This document shows positions 32,259-41,644 of a stretch of 64,000 nucleotides of DNA, one piece after another. The stretch spans positions 75,007 through 139,006 of the forward strand of contig USHN01000003.1 in the NCBI GenBank assembly GCA_900554515.1. The letters are read 5' to 3'. How positions within the stretch are numbered: position 1 is the first letter of the stretch; every line of letters begins with the position of its first letter. The notes beneath the pieces are model-generated. The model saw nothing but the letters and a program-made list of their open reading frames with translations, was not told the DNA's origin and did not search any database. The stretch comes from an uncultured Acidaminococcus sp. Its GTDB lineage: Bacteria > Bacillota > Negativicutes > Acidaminococcales > Acidaminococcaceae. The translations under genes and the position numbers were made by a program.

Positions 32259-33164
32259 TTACAATTTTAGTTTTCCATTTTTTATGAGTTGCATAGCAAG
32301 TTGCAACGTTGCAGTAGCATCGGATAGTGCATCATGCGGATGGCGATTTTCGATTTGGTACTCGGCTAATACCGTCGCCAATTTATAGTTATTTAAGAAC
32401 ATCCTGTCTTTTTTTACGATGGGCAAGATATCCACTATACGATTTTTAAAAATGCTATGTTGCACTTTTCTGCAGGCACTTCGTAGAAAATTATCATCAA
32501 ATGCCGCTGAATACCCTACAATAATGGAATCATCCAAAAAATCATCCAAATCCCGAATCGCCGTTTCAAGCGATACCCCCTTATCATTGAGTACAGCCTC
32601 CGTAATCCCTGTTAAGTTTACAATAGGTGCCGGTATGGTTGTCTTAATCCGAACATACCGAATAAATTCCTGTTCTTCTTGTTCTCCTTTCTTCACTGCG
32701 CCAATTGATATAATTTCATCTTTTGTATAATCCAGACCAGTCGTTTCTATATCAAGAGAAACAATATCCGGAATTCTTGTTTCCGCTCTCCCCGCATTGG
32801 CTGCCGCTGTTCTGCCACTGTGCTGCCGCATTTTCCTCGCACGATGCCATTTGGAAGCTTTACTGAACCCAAAAGGAATATCCGTCTCTCCGTTCTTCAG
32901 CATCATCATAAGCGGGATTCCGTCATAATCCACAACTTTTTTATCTTGCCTCGTCGTTTCAAAGGCATAGCCTAATTCATTATTTGTAGTATAGACAAGG
33001 GTCGCTTCTCCTGAGCCGATATTTTTCTTGATTCTCTCCCACAATGCTTCCCGTATTCTGGCGCTAAAATTTCCTACATAAATCCCAGTTTGCACTTCCT
33101 GACACCACTTCGTCAAGTCTCCACGTAATGCAAGAGGAACTTTGGATAACGTGATTACAATCAT
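32259..33164 (-). CDS. cas2: Cas2e fused to a DnaQ-like DEDDh exonuclease
   Basis: A 301-residue protein. Residues 1-95 are a type I-E Cas2 (MIVITLSKVPLALRGDLTKW, then TGIYVGNFSARIREALWERI), part of the Cas1-Cas2 integrase. After a linker (about 95-130) comes a DEDDh 3'-5' exonuclease: D138/E140 in SLDIETTGLD, D223 in GYSAAFDDNFL, and H277/D282 in HDALSDA, so all catalytic residues are present. The same fusion is known in Streptococcus thermophilus type I-E, where the exonuclease trims prespacers before integration. Its ATG overlaps the cas1 stop by 4 bases. The 3' end of the gene probably doubles as the CRISPR leader. Confidence 0.95.
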   Translation of the reverse strand: MIVITLSKVPLALRGDLTKWCQEVQTGIYVGNFSARIREALWERIKKNIGSGEATLVYTTNNELGYAFETTRQDKKVVDYDGIPLMMMLKNGETDIPFGFSKASKWHRARKMRQHSGRTAAANAGRAETRIPDIVSLDIETTGLDYTKDEIISIGAVKKGEQEEQEFIRYVRIKTTIPAPIVNLTGITEAVLNDKGVSLETAIRDLDDFLDDSIIVGYSAAFDDNFLRSACRKVQHSIFKNRIVDILPIVKKDRMFLNNYKLATVLAEYQIENRHPHDALSDATATLQLAMQLIKNGKLKL

Positions 33165-34120
33165 AGTGTACTATCCCGTTCTTCCGTACGTTCATAATAT
33201 TGTACACCAAAATCTACTAATCCCATTTTATCATCCCAAAGATTCAATACTTCTCCAGCAATTTCCTCTCCTTCCGGATTCAACAGATATTTCAAGTCCA
33301 CCACCATTTTTAAAATGACTTTGTCTTTACGAAATACTTCCCGCATAGCATGACGAGTATGCGTTGCAATATCTTCATCACCATGTTCGGCCACCATCTC
33401 GAAGGCAATAGGAATAGAATAATCCGCTTTGTACAGATCGGCAAAATCATATATGAATGCCAGATCATGCCCAGTATGAATAAAACCAAGACCAGGAGAA
33501 GCGCCTAGTGCGGAAACTACGCCGTAACACAAACCATACAGTGCCTGATGTCCGGCAGTAAGAGCTTTATTAATCGGCGTCCCTGAATCGAAATCCTCCA
33601 CGTTATACTCTCGGCGGTCCCAGGCCACACCAGTTCGTTTGGATTCTTCCCGGTATAATTTGCGAATTCGAGAGCCTTCTTTCCCTCGCAGTTCCTGCAT
33701 AGTTAAGCCCGACACATCCTCATTGGGAAACCGCATCTGGTACATTTTACGAGCAACCGCTATGCGGCTCTTATTGTTTGATACAAGCTTAGCCTGCCGC
33801 TCTAATAAAAGGGAAGAATGATTCAGCGGCCTGCCATGGGCATACTGTCGGACGCCTTGTTCTCCCACCCAGAGGACAGCAACACCACAATCTCCCATCA
33901 GTTCCATAGCTCGATGGGTAACATCAATCCCAGGTCCTAGCAACAGCACATTGACCATGGCTACGGGAATATAAACAATACCTCTGGCATCTTCTACTTT
34001 GATAGCGCTATCCTGACGATTGACCACAGCGTGCTCTAAATAAATAAAGCTGATGCGATCCCCTACTCTTCCCAGTACCTGAAGTTTAGGTTTTTCTACA
34101 CTGAGCCGCGAGATCACCAT
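33161..34120 (-). CDS. cas1: Cas1, type I-E integrase
   Basis: A 319-residue Cas1, the metal-dependent integrase that inserts new spacers. Catalytic residues are all present: E148 in LRGKEGSRIR, H215 in GFIHTGHDLAF, and D225/D228 in IYDFADLYK. The C-terminal tail after residue 290 is short. With the Cas2-DnaQ protein it makes the adaptation complex, so the locus should be able to acquire spacers. It is 4 bases after the cas6e stop. Confidence 0.97.
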   Translation of the reverse strand: MVISRLSVEKPKLQVLGRVGDRISFIYLEHAVVNRQDSAIKVEDARGIVYIPVAMVNVLLLGPGIDVTHRAMELMGDCGVAVLWVGEQGVRQYAHGRPLNHSSLLLERQAKLVSNNKSRIAVARKMYQMRFPNEDVSGLTMQELRGKEGSRIRKLYREESKRTGVAWDRREYNVEDFDSGTPINKALTAGHQALYGLCYGVVSALGASPGLGFIHTGHDLAFIYDFADLYKADYSIPIAFEMVAEHGDEDIATHTRHAMREVFRKDKVILKMVVDLKYLLNPEGEEIAGEVLNLWDDKMGLVDFGVQYYERTEERDSTL

Positions 34121-34124
34121 GGCA

Positions 34125-34760
34125 TCACCCTAAAGGGATAACGGTTAATAGCCCCATACCGTACGCTTTTTCCCGTCCTATTCCTTGGCTCAGTGCTTTA
34201 CGAAACTTCTCTAGATCTATAATCTCCAATATACCTTCATAGGTCACCCTGCTTAACCTCACCCTCCTGTTTCCTTTGTAAAGAATAGAATATCCTCGTT
34301 CTACCACATCAAAGCTCTTTTCTGTCACAGAAAACCCAGCCATTGTAGCATGTTTTTGCATCCATTCTTTTTGGTGCTGTAAAGTGATATGGGGATAGAC
34401 CTTTCCTTTCTTTTGCCCTGGAGCACATTTTCGATAGGAAGGATTGGCTGTTAACCGAAACCGAGCTTTTTGTTTCGACGCAAGACGCCTTAAAAAAGGT
34501 GTATATTCCTTGCTTTGCGCAGTACCGATAACACCATACCGATTTAGCATATCCACATCTGGTTTTTCCGCACTAAGGAGCAGCAAATAATCTTTTCCCT
34601 GTAACTTATCGATCCGCCATAAATGCCGTAGCCGCTTTTCTTCTTTCATTTCATTGGGAAAACAATTTTCCACCCAATTGTGATACGCACCCAGATGGGA
34701 CAAATCCTTAATTTTCTGTCGGTTGGCGCTATCTATTTCTATTCTGGATAGATACATCAT
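34125..34760 (-). CDS. cas6e: Cas6e (CasE/Cse3) crRNA endoribonuclease
   Basis: A 211-residue tandem-ferredoxin-fold RNase that cuts repeat RNA and stays bound to the 3' hairpin of the crRNA. The likely catalytic His27 lies in LGAYHNWVEN, and the C-terminal Gly-rich loop GREKAYGMGLLTVIP is intact. It follows cas5e by 9 bases. Confidence 0.95.
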   Translation of the reverse strand: MMYLSRIEIDSANRQKIKDLSHLGAYHNWVENCFPNEMKEEKRLRHLWRIDKLQGKDYLLLLSAEKPDVDMLNRYGVIGTAQSKEYTPFLRRLASKQKARFRLTANPSYRKCAPGQKKGKVYPHITLQHQKEWMQKHATMAGFSVTEKSFDVVERGYSILYKGNRRVRLSRVTYEGILEIIDLEKFRKALSQGIGREKAYGMGLLTVIPLG

Positions 34761-34769
34761 GCTGCTCCT

Positions 34770-35468
34770 TTACAAATATGCCATAATATCGTGTTCTTGA
34801 TACCATGGATTTTGCAGCGTAACTCTAGTTTTCGCCACACCCCTATAAACATGATACCGATTCCGCTGATCGAAAGATCCTACTAAATCCTTTGTCATCG
34901 TACATGGAATTTGGGGTAAAAGAGCCCTGTCTGCTATCAATTCTGCCTCAAAAGTATCTTTCCGTAACTTTCTTTGATACCACGGAGAAGCTTGCCACGG
35001 AAGAGAATATGTCAGTACAGCGATGGGTTCCGTATCTTCGAATATTTGTACTTGTAGAATCCCAGCGGGGGGATTGGATCTGCGCCCCCAATAAAGTTGA
35101 AATTTTGGATGCAGAAGAGCATATGAAATGGTCTGGATTAACTCCTTATCTCTACTGCCGATAGCAATAGCATAGACATAATCCTGCAGATATTCCCGAT
35201 AGGTTATCTTTCGCGTTTCCTTTTGAGGATCGGTTTCAACCGTTTGAAAATCGGTCATCATGAGTCCTACTTGGTCAATACGTACCGCATACTCCAATTG
35301 ATTCAAACGCTGAATATGGTCATCTTCCCTGCGAAGTCCTAAGCTCGCTGCCACAAGTCCAATGACCGCACTTTTCGTAGGATAGTAATTGGTAGTACGA
35401 CGATTAAAGGTCGCTTGATTCCCATAGGATTGGAGAGGCGCACTTACTCTAATTGTCAATACATCCAT
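34770..35468 (-). CDS. cas5e: Cas5e (CasD) Cascade subunit
   Basis: A 232-residue Cas5 of the type I-E group, which caps the 5' handle of the crRNA in Cascade. The N-terminus LTIRVSAPLQSYGNQATFNRR and the following PTKSAVIGLVAASLGL are diagnostic. Its start overlaps cas7e by 20 bases. Confidence 0.95.
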   Translation of the reverse strand: MDVLTIRVSAPLQSYGNQATFNRRTTNYYPTKSAVIGLVAASLGLRREDDHIQRLNQLEYAVRIDQVGLMMTDFQTVETDPQKETRKITYREYLQDYVYAIAIGSRDKELIQTISYALLHPKFQLYWGRRSNPPAGILQVQIFEDTEPIAVLTYSLPWQASPWYQRKLRKDTFEAELIADRALLPQIPCTMTKDLVGSFDQRNRYHVYRGVAKTRVTLQNPWYQEHDIMAYL

Positions 35469-36558
35469 CAGCCATCACTCTTTTCATGCCATCAATCACT
35501 CTATCCAGTAAATCTTGTAAATTTGTAGCCTTACCCTCTATAGTTGTTTCCTTTCCAGTCAGCACTACGGTAAGCAACGGTTTCTCCACCCATTGGCAAG
35601 TGCTTTCGAATTCTTTTTCCAGTCTCTTAATAGAAGGCACTACATATCCATTTCGCGATTCTACTGGTTCTTCAAAAGCGGAAACCAGATTGACCGGAGT
35701 ATCTTTCCGCATTGTAACCAGCACATACTGGGGCACAGTTTTATTTGCATAACTATTTTGCTTACCTGTAGGCATGCTCATGATAAAGTCTTTAATAAAC
35801 AACTCTAAGCCTTTATCAGCTAATTCTTTTCCGAGATTATGTACAAGTTCATACATATTGACATTGGCATACCGATACAGTGTAGAGGAGTTGTATTCCA
35901 TAGTTCCAAGCATAGCCGCACCAGCAGTGTCATCTGCCCGAACATCGTCCAGTCCTGTAAAATAATCAAATTCTGGAATTACTTCGTGGGTTGAAATCGC
36001 ATGCGCTACCTGCGCCGCTGCATCTACATTTAGCTCTGGATCGTCTGCCACCATACGACCGAACAATGCAAGGTCCAAGGAAGAAGCTACATTAAATCCA
36101 TTCTTTATTGCTTTTTTATCTTCGTCATGCAAAACAGGATGGTTAATGATATAGTCTGCCAGCTTTTCCAACTGTCCAGCGCTCACAAATACTAAAGCAC
36201 CTGTTAGCTGTTCTCCTGTATTTTTATCTTTGGATACCTTGATTCCTGCCGCCTTTAAAAGCTCCAGGGACTTCTCTAATGCTTCTTTCTCCCCTACACC
36301 AGGCATTTTTTCTTGGATTTTTTCAGCTAACAGCATAGGAAATTTCTTTGTTCTAAAACTGTTAAGCCACGCTTTTCCGTTGCTTTCTGTGCAAAATGCC
36401 TTACGAATAGCTCGTTTCCAACTTTGAGAAGATACCCGGGCACGCGTCACTCCACCATAAAGTGCTGTTTTGGGAGCTCCAGAATCATCCCTGTTAATAT
36501 TTGAAGATGGAACAGTTTGTAATACATGAATATCAACATATAAATTTTCCTTAGTCAT
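35449..36558 (-). CDS. cas7e: Cas7e (CasC/Cse4) Cascade backbone
   Basis: A 369-residue Cas7, present as six copies along the crRNA. The N-terminus VDIHVLQTVPSSNINRDDSG and GGVTRARVSSQSWKRAIRK are typical of the family. The start at 36558 follows GAGGGAG and overlaps the cse2 stop by 8 bases; the 30-codon upstream extension is not used. Confidence 0.96.
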   Translation of the reverse strand: MTKENLYVDIHVLQTVPSSNINRDDSGAPKTALYGGVTRARVSSQSWKRAIRKAFCTESNGKAWLNSFRTKKFPMLLAEKIQEKMPGVGEKEALEKSLELLKAAGIKVSKDKNTGEQLTGALVFVSAGQLEKLADYIINHPVLHDEDKKAIKNGFNVASSLDLALFGRMVADDPELNVDAAAQVAHAISTHEVIPEFDYFTGLDDVRADDTAGAAMLGTMEYNSSTLYRYANVNMYELVHNLGKELADKGLELFIKDFIMSMPTGKQNSYANKTVPQYVLVTMRKDTPVNLVSAFEEPVESRNGYVVPSIKRLEKEFESTCQWVEKPLLTVVLTGKETTIEGKATNLQDLLDRVIDGMKRVMADGCIDN

Positions 36559-37183
36559 TTTTTTCTCCCTCATTCTGTTTCTCATCATTAGCAGTTTGCC
36601 AATAATATTGCTGCCCCCACTTAAGCCGTATGCGATTAGCCGCCTCATAGCTTAGACCAAAATAATAGAGATCTTGGGCAAGCTGTGCATAGTCAACCTT
36701 TGTGTCCCGATGCCGCGATTTCATAATTTGGACTAATTGGGTGATAGAGCGAGTCACGCTGAATGAATTTCTAGTAGATAACAAGGTCTGTACCCTTCTA
36801 TCCAGCGCTGTACTATCTGTTTCTCCAGTTCTCATACTGGACAATGCCTGAAATAACGTGACACCTTTCTCATTTTTATCCGAATCTTTTATTACATTCC
36901 AGGCCGGAGCATACACAGATTGCTCCACGCCTTGTTGGGCCAACGCATAGCAACGCAATGCAGTATAAATTGCGATCTCCGCACGTGTAGGAGCCCCCTG
37001 GGGATCGTTGCTAAGATCTTTTTCCTCCATTTCAGAGAACATCACTGGCCATACGTCTCGCGCCCGCATACTAGTTACTGTTTCTGCCGCTCGCAGGCTT
37101 GCCAAAACAGCCTTGTCTGGATTTCCATCTCCATACAATTTCTTTATGATCCGTTGTGTCTTACTAGCAATCTCATTGGCCAT
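36551..37183 (-). CDS. cse2: Cse2 (Cas11e, CasB) Cascade small subunit
   Basis: A 210-residue, mostly helical protein present as two copies in the belly of Cascade, where it holds the non-target strand. Typical segments: AVLASLRAAETVTSMRARDVWPVMF and the Arg-rich LDRRVQTLLSTRNSFSVTRSI region. The ATG at 37183 follows AAAGGAG; an ATG nine codons earlier lacks a site. There is a 23-base gap from cas8e. Confidence 0.93.
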   Translation of the reverse strand: MANEIASKTQRIIKKLYGDGNPDKAVLASLRAAETVTSMRARDVWPVMFSEMEEKDLSNDPQGAPTRAEIAIYTALRCYALAQQGVEQSVYAPAWNVIKDSDKNEKGVTLFQALSSMRTGETDSTALDRRVQTLLSTRNSFSVTRSITQLVQIMKSRHRDTKVDYAQLAQDLYYFGLSYEAANRIRLKWGQQYYWQTANDEKQNEGEKND

Positions 37184-37206
37184 CCATACGCTCCTTTCCT
37201 GACTCC

Positions 37207-38910
37207 TCACGCTAGAAGTCTCCGTATGTTTCGTTGCAACTGATTATTTAGCAGGAAAATATTTTTCGAAAGAGTCCCTTCTCTCTCTTTTTCCCCGCAC
37301 ATATCTTGGGGAGTTGCCGATTGTAGCAGCTCCTCTCTTAGCATATCAGTTTGTCTCTGTAAGATTTGTTTCCATCGTACAATTTCCTCATCCGGCTCTT
37401 GTTCAACACGCAGACTCGCCAGCCAATCTCTAAAAAGTTTGTTTAGACGGTCATAGTAACGAGCTATTACAGAATTGGCAAATCCAGAAGCACCATCTCC
37501 CAAGCCACGAAGCAGTGCCCAATTGCGGCCAAATACCCAAAACGCTTCCCCTACTTTCTGAGTCAGCTGAATTGTCGCCTCAATGCGAACCGGCCAGCAG
37601 AAAGCAACGTTATTTTCATCACGATCAAACAATACACCAGCACGAATTAGAAGATCATCACACACTTCCGCCACTGGTGATTGTGAGGTAGCATTCCCCT
37701 CGCTTACCATTCCTATCGTTTGTAAATGCAGCAATTTCTCAGAGGGAAGAATTTCTTCATTCTTTAAGTGATTTAGCCATTTTACAATACCTGGCTCTGA
37801 TCCCTCAGCTCCTTCCGTATCCTCTATCCCTACATATTGTCCGAAATTTCGCCACATACTTTTCCCTAGAGATTTGATCCATTTTGTTCTAGGCCTGAAG
37901 CCACTTTCTTTTTTATCATACTTCCATGTTGTCATAGGTTCTATAAAAGCATTGGCATTATCGATTTTAGGTAACCCACACGCAAAAATTTTAAAGCTCT
38001 TTGTTTCTTGTTCGGCATAAATAATCCGAGAGAAAACAGTATATAGCTCTGACTGATTTGACGGCACTTGTCCTTTTAATCTTATTCTGATATATGCTTC
38101 CGGATCATTAAACTCCCAGACTGGACATTGCAAGACTGCTGTTTCCTTATCAGGATATAAAATCAAATTAAGTAACAATGTTTCAAAGAGAGTATCACCC
38201 TTTACCAATACGGGGTCAATACCATAAAGCCAGCCGGATGACACCGAATACTTTTCTTTCACATTGACCTTCGTTTTATCAGTTACGCCAGTGAAATTCT
38301 GATAAGTAATCAGCCAGCGAACCAGCTCTGATATTTTTAAATCATTTTTACTAGTTTCTGCTCTGGGTGCAAAGATAGCAGGACTGTTGTTGCTCTCCGA
38401 AATCAGTCTATTTATTTGCTTTACTGCTACTGTCCCTTTTCCCGTTGCCACTTTTTTTGTGGCAACGCTATCGTACACGTCCCTACGGACTTGATAAAAA
38501 GGTGTTTCTCCAAACATGTCAAAACGATCTCTATACGCTTCCAGATACTCTCCCACCGCCGATGTGAAGTGTCCCTGTTCATATAGTTCTTTCCATGTGG
38601 CAAGCAGCTGTTCCTTAATATCTTCCAAATCCGCCCTTTCCTTCAACAGCAGGCGCCCGGAAGTACTATCTCTTTTGAGCCATGTATACTCTTTCCCCTT
38701 ACTGTCAACACGGCTATACACCGTTGTTAAAATCGCCAGCAAAAATCTCAGGATTGCCAAATCCTGGGAACGCATATCCCCTGCTAATTGTCGGTAATTA
38801 GGTGCATTTCTGAAGACGTCTTGTAGTGATACCGTAATCTCCTGATTATTTTGGGCATCAATGACTTTAATCCAGGGCTCACTAAGCAAATTAAAGTGCT
38901 GTTCCTTCAC
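37207..38910 (-). CDS. cas8e: Cas8e (Cse1, CasA) Cascade large subunit
   Basis: A 567-residue Cse1, which reads the PAM and recruits Cas3. The N-terminal FNLLSEPWIKVIDAQNNQEITVSLQDVF and the LFGETPFYQV-like segment DMFGETPFYQVRRD are typical; the C-terminal four-helix bundle spans about residues 400-560. The length is slightly above the E. coli protein. Its start overlaps cas3 by 20 bases. Confidence 0.95.
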   Translation of the reverse strand: MKEQHFNLLSEPWIKVIDAQNNQEITVSLQDVFRNAPNYRQLAGDMRSQDLAILRFLLAILTTVYSRVDSKGKEYTWLKRDSTSGRLLLKERADLEDIKEQLLATWKELYEQGHFTSAVGEYLEAYRDRFDMFGETPFYQVRRDVYDSVATKKVATGKGTVAVKQINRLISESNNSPAIFAPRAETSKNDLKISELVRWLITYQNFTGVTDKTKVNVKEKYSVSSGWLYGIDPVLVKGDTLFETLLLNLILYPDKETAVLQCPVWEFNDPEAYIRIRLKGQVPSNQSELYTVFSRIIYAEQETKSFKIFACGLPKIDNANAFIEPMTTWKYDKKESGFRPRTKWIKSLGKSMWRNFGQYVGIEDTEGAEGSEPGIVKWLNHLKNEEILPSEKLLHLQTIGMVSEGNATSQSPVAEVCDDLLIRAGVLFDRDENNVAFCWPVRIEATIQLTQKVGEAFWVFGRNWALLRGLGDGASGFANSVIARYYDRLNKLFRDWLASLRVEQEPDEEIVRWKQILQRQTDMLREELLQSATPQDMCGEKEREGTLSKNIFLLNNQLQRNIRRLLA

Positions 38911-41644
38911 CGTCTTCCTCCTTTTCGTAGCATAAGCCTATTTTATCAGAATACTGAAGTCGCCATCCTTGGAAATTAGTTCTTTTATGTTCATCTAAGA
39001 CAAGGGCAAGTTCTCCTTTTAACCAGACACTATTTTTCCAGTCTCTGAATTCTTTTCTTGTTCTTGTCTCTAGTTCATGGATGATGGCATCCATTTTATA
39101 CTCAGGTGTAAGAGCTGCTGGCAGACGTATTACCTGGCGGGCAATACGCTGTTCTTTTTCATAAGGGAGTAAATCCGCAATCTTTGTTCCATCCAGTAAA
39201 AAGTATTCTTCCTTGATTTTTTGCAACAAAATAATTTCAAGCGTTTCTTTAATATCCCGAACCGTTGCCTGGCCTCTAATTTCATTTTGCCCCAAACCTT
39301 GTTGCGCCCAATCCAGCCAGCCATGAATAGACTTGGCGTTCCGCGGCTTATCAATTTGGAAGTCCTGTGCTTTACGTTTAGCCTTATCTCGGTGCTGCTC
39401 ACATTGCTCTTGGGAAATGCTCATTGCAGCGTCCTTTTCTACTTTCTCAGCATATGTTTTCTGAACTAAGGAAGAAATATCTTCCGGGATATTGATCGTC
39501 TTTTTCAAAAGGCTATCCGTTTTCATCAAAAAGTACTTTTCATAAATAGCCTCATTGGCCTCCCCATAAACTCCGAAATTTTCAGCCCCCATAATATAAA
39601 CTTGAGGCGTTTCAAAAGCTGTCGGCCGGGGTATTTTATGGCGATGTAGTCGCCCTATCCTTTGCAAAATTAAGTCCATCGGAGCAATATCTGTGAATAA
39701 TACATCAAAATCTATATCTAAGGATTGTTCCAAGACCTGTGTGCCTATAACAATCAATCTTTCCGGTCTATTCCCATCTTTTCCGATTTTCTTTTGTAAT
39801 TCCATTTCCAGTTTAGCTCTATCCGTTGCTAAAAAAGCTGAATGCAAAATAATCGTAGGAATCTCCGTGGGGACTAGCAACGCCATTTTTTGCGCCCGCT
39901 TTACGGTATTTACAATAATCCCGGCAACGCCTCCTTTTGAGATTTTGCTAAGTACCCTATCCATTACGGTTTGTTCATCTGCTTCTATCCGGAAAATTTG
40001 GATATCTTTTGACGGTAATTTGGGGAAATCCGAAAACTGTTGCAGCCTGTTTCCATCCAGGATACTTAATAATGGATACGCCTGATTATCTTCCCAGCCA
40101 GAAACAGCTACAAATTCTTCAGAGCCATACTTTCCCAAAGAATACGCTTGTAGCAACTCATTTCTACGATTTTGTGGCAACGTGGCAGATAAGAGCACAA
40201 CAGGCACATGATAGGCCCCCAGCCATTCCAACACTTTGTCAAGATAGGAAGACATATAGGCATCATAGGCATGCACCTCGTCAACGATAACCACCTTATT
40301 GCTGAACCCTAGATGTTTAAGAAATAAGTGCCGCTGTTTAAGCCCCATCAGTAACAAGTGGTCAATCGTTCCTACCGTAAATTCTTCTAGCACAGACTTT
40401 TTCCCAGCAAACCATGCGTTAACAGTTACGGCCCCGCCGCCCTCATCCTGGTTAATGTTCTCTGCCTTTGGCAGATTAGAAAAAGAGGAATTAAATTGTG
40501 CTTTGCCATGCATCAATCGTATAGAGAGATTCTTTCCTTCTTCCGTTCCGATTTTTTCGATCCAGTTTTTGATACGATCAAACATAACGTTACTGGTAGC
40601 TTGCGTTGGGAGCCCCATATAAACTCCTGTCCGTCCACTTTGAAAAGCAAGCTGTTCAGTAGCCGTCAATGCAATTTCTGTTTTTCCAACTCCCATAGGA
40701 GCCTCTATAATAAGAATACCCGGATCCTCAGCCTGTCCGATTTCTTCTGACATTTTCTTCTGCACTGGACGAGGTGAAAATCCCCATCGTTTTCTATAAT
40801 GGGCCGGGATATCTGCTACTTTTTCCGGCGTCCACACATCTTCCTGCAGCCAGTTCATAATAGCCCTTTGATATCGTGCTTTAATATCTATGTCGTCAAA
40901 AGTTTGTTCTATGTCGATAAGAGGAAACATCGGCTTTGCAGGATCGCCATTCAAATATTCGCTAGAAGCTACCCAATCCGCCATAATAAGTAAGCCCGTT
41001 AATAAAACAGCCTGGGACTGGGTAATTTCTGGTATATCCGACAAGCTTGCATACTCAGATAATTTCAATCCATAATTGATAAGTTCTTGCTGCACATTTT
41101 TCCAATTGGTCTGAAGTGGAGAAGGTCTTTGCGTCTGCCAATAATTAGAGGCAAATCCCCTTAGCTGCGTCCTAGGAACTTGGCTTTCCGGCTGACCATG
41201 ATGTCCTCCAATAATGGCCGCTACTGTTTTGTGCAATCCTCCGTATTCTAAGATAGCCTCTCCAGCCCGGTTATGGGGTGATCTATTGGCATTGGGTAAG
41301 TCTAATTTTCCCATCCCCTCAAAACCAGCCATGACCAATTTTTCCCATAATATTTCATCCAGTGACTCACTATACACATAAGAACGTTTACTTTGAAACG
41401 CAGGAGTTGCTTTTCCGATGTCATGGATATAACCTAGAAAGGCAACCAGCTGTTCAACCTCATCAGAAGAAAGGGCCCCCTCCAATACTTTTCGTTGCCC
41501 ATCGGACAACCAGTGATGAAAGAGCCAAAGAATTGTGTTCTTTGTATCTAACAAATGTGCCAAAAGTGGGAGCCACGTAGCCCGTCCTTCTATAAGAGAT
41601 TTCTTCCCCCACAAGTTCTTCGTTTTTTCAGATAATTTTATCAT
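38891..41644 (-). CDS. cas3: Cas3 HD nuclease-helicase; contains a protospacer for its own array
   Basis: A 917-residue Cas3, the nuclease-helicase recruited by Cascade to degrade target DNA. The HD nuclease domain (about 1-240) includes LAHLLDT and LGYIHDIGKATPAF and HHGQPESQ; the helicase has APMGVGKTEIAL (motif I), VDEVHAYD (II), LSATLP (III) and QSLDIDFDVLFTDIAP with QRIGRLHRH (V-VI); a C-terminal domain follows. No disruption is visible. The start at 41644 follows TGGAG. It is the first gene of the cas operon, with overlaps or short gaps down to cas2. Codons 449-460, around the DEVH box, are identical to spacer 8 of the neighbouring array. Confidence 0.96.
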   Translation of the reverse strand: MIKLSEKTKNLWGKKSLIEGRATWLPLLAHLLDTKNTILWLFHHWLSDGQRKVLEGALSSDEVEQLVAFLGYIHDIGKATPAFQSKRSYVYSESLDEILWEKLVMAGFEGMGKLDLPNANRSPHNRAGEAILEYGGLHKTVAAIIGGHHGQPESQVPRTQLRGFASNYWQTQRPSPLQTNWKNVQQELINYGLKLSEYASLSDIPEITQSQAVLLTGLLIMADWVASSEYLNGDPAKPMFPLIDIEQTFDDIDIKARYQRAIMNWLQEDVWTPEKVADIPAHYRKRWGFSPRPVQKKMSEEIGQAEDPGILIIEAPMGVGKTEIALTATEQLAFQSGRTGVYMGLPTQATSNVMFDRIKNWIEKIGTEEGKNLSIRLMHGKAQFNSSFSNLPKAENINQDEGGGAVTVNAWFAGKKSVLEEFTVGTIDHLLLMGLKQRHLFLKHLGFSNKVVIVDEVHAYDAYMSSYLDKVLEWLGAYHVPVVLLSATLPQNRRNELLQAYSLGKYGSEEFVAVSGWEDNQAYPLLSILDGNRLQQFSDFPKLPSKDIQIFRIEADEQTVMDRVLSKISKGGVAGIIVNTVKRAQKMALLVPTEIPTIILHSAFLATDRAKLEMELQKKIGKDGNRPERLIVIGTQVLEQSLDIDFDVLFTDIAPMDLILQRIGRLHRHKIPRPTAFETPQVYIMGAENFGVYGEANEAIYEKYFLMKTDSLLKKTINIPEDISSLVQKTYAEKVEKDAAMSISQEQCEQHRDKAKRKAQDFQIDKPRNAKSIHGWLDWAQQGLGQNEIRGQATVRDIKETLEIILLQKIKEEYFLLDGTKIADLLPYEKEQRIARQVIRLPAALTPEYKMDAIIHELETRTRKEFRDWKNSVWLKGELALVLDEHKRTNFQGWRLQYSDKIGLCYEKEEDGEGTAL
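40267..40299 (-). other. Self-protospacer in cas3 matching spacer 8 (33/33)
   Basis: The 33 bases are identical to the spacer at 32169-32201. In crRNA sense it starts ATAAGGTGG and ends GTGCATGCCT, encoding part of N-K-V-V-I-V-D-E-V-H-A-Y of Cas3. The crRNA has the same sense as cas3 mRNA and so would pair with the template DNA strand. The three bases on the PAM side are GCA (or CAA if the spacer is counted as 32 nt). Confidence 0.97.

Noticed and set aside
31888..32388. Plus-strand open frames through the CRISPR array, with repeated TPTYVGNT/SPPRMWGI-like peptides
   Set aside because: They are translations of the repeats and spacers; the periodic peptide is the classic artefact of annotating an array as a gene.
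33661..33672. Possible loss of the catalytic Glu of Cas1, when the residue in ALYGLCYG was first taken as its position
   Set aside because: The catalytic Glu is in LRGKEGSRIR (E148) and is present; the later position is not catalytic.
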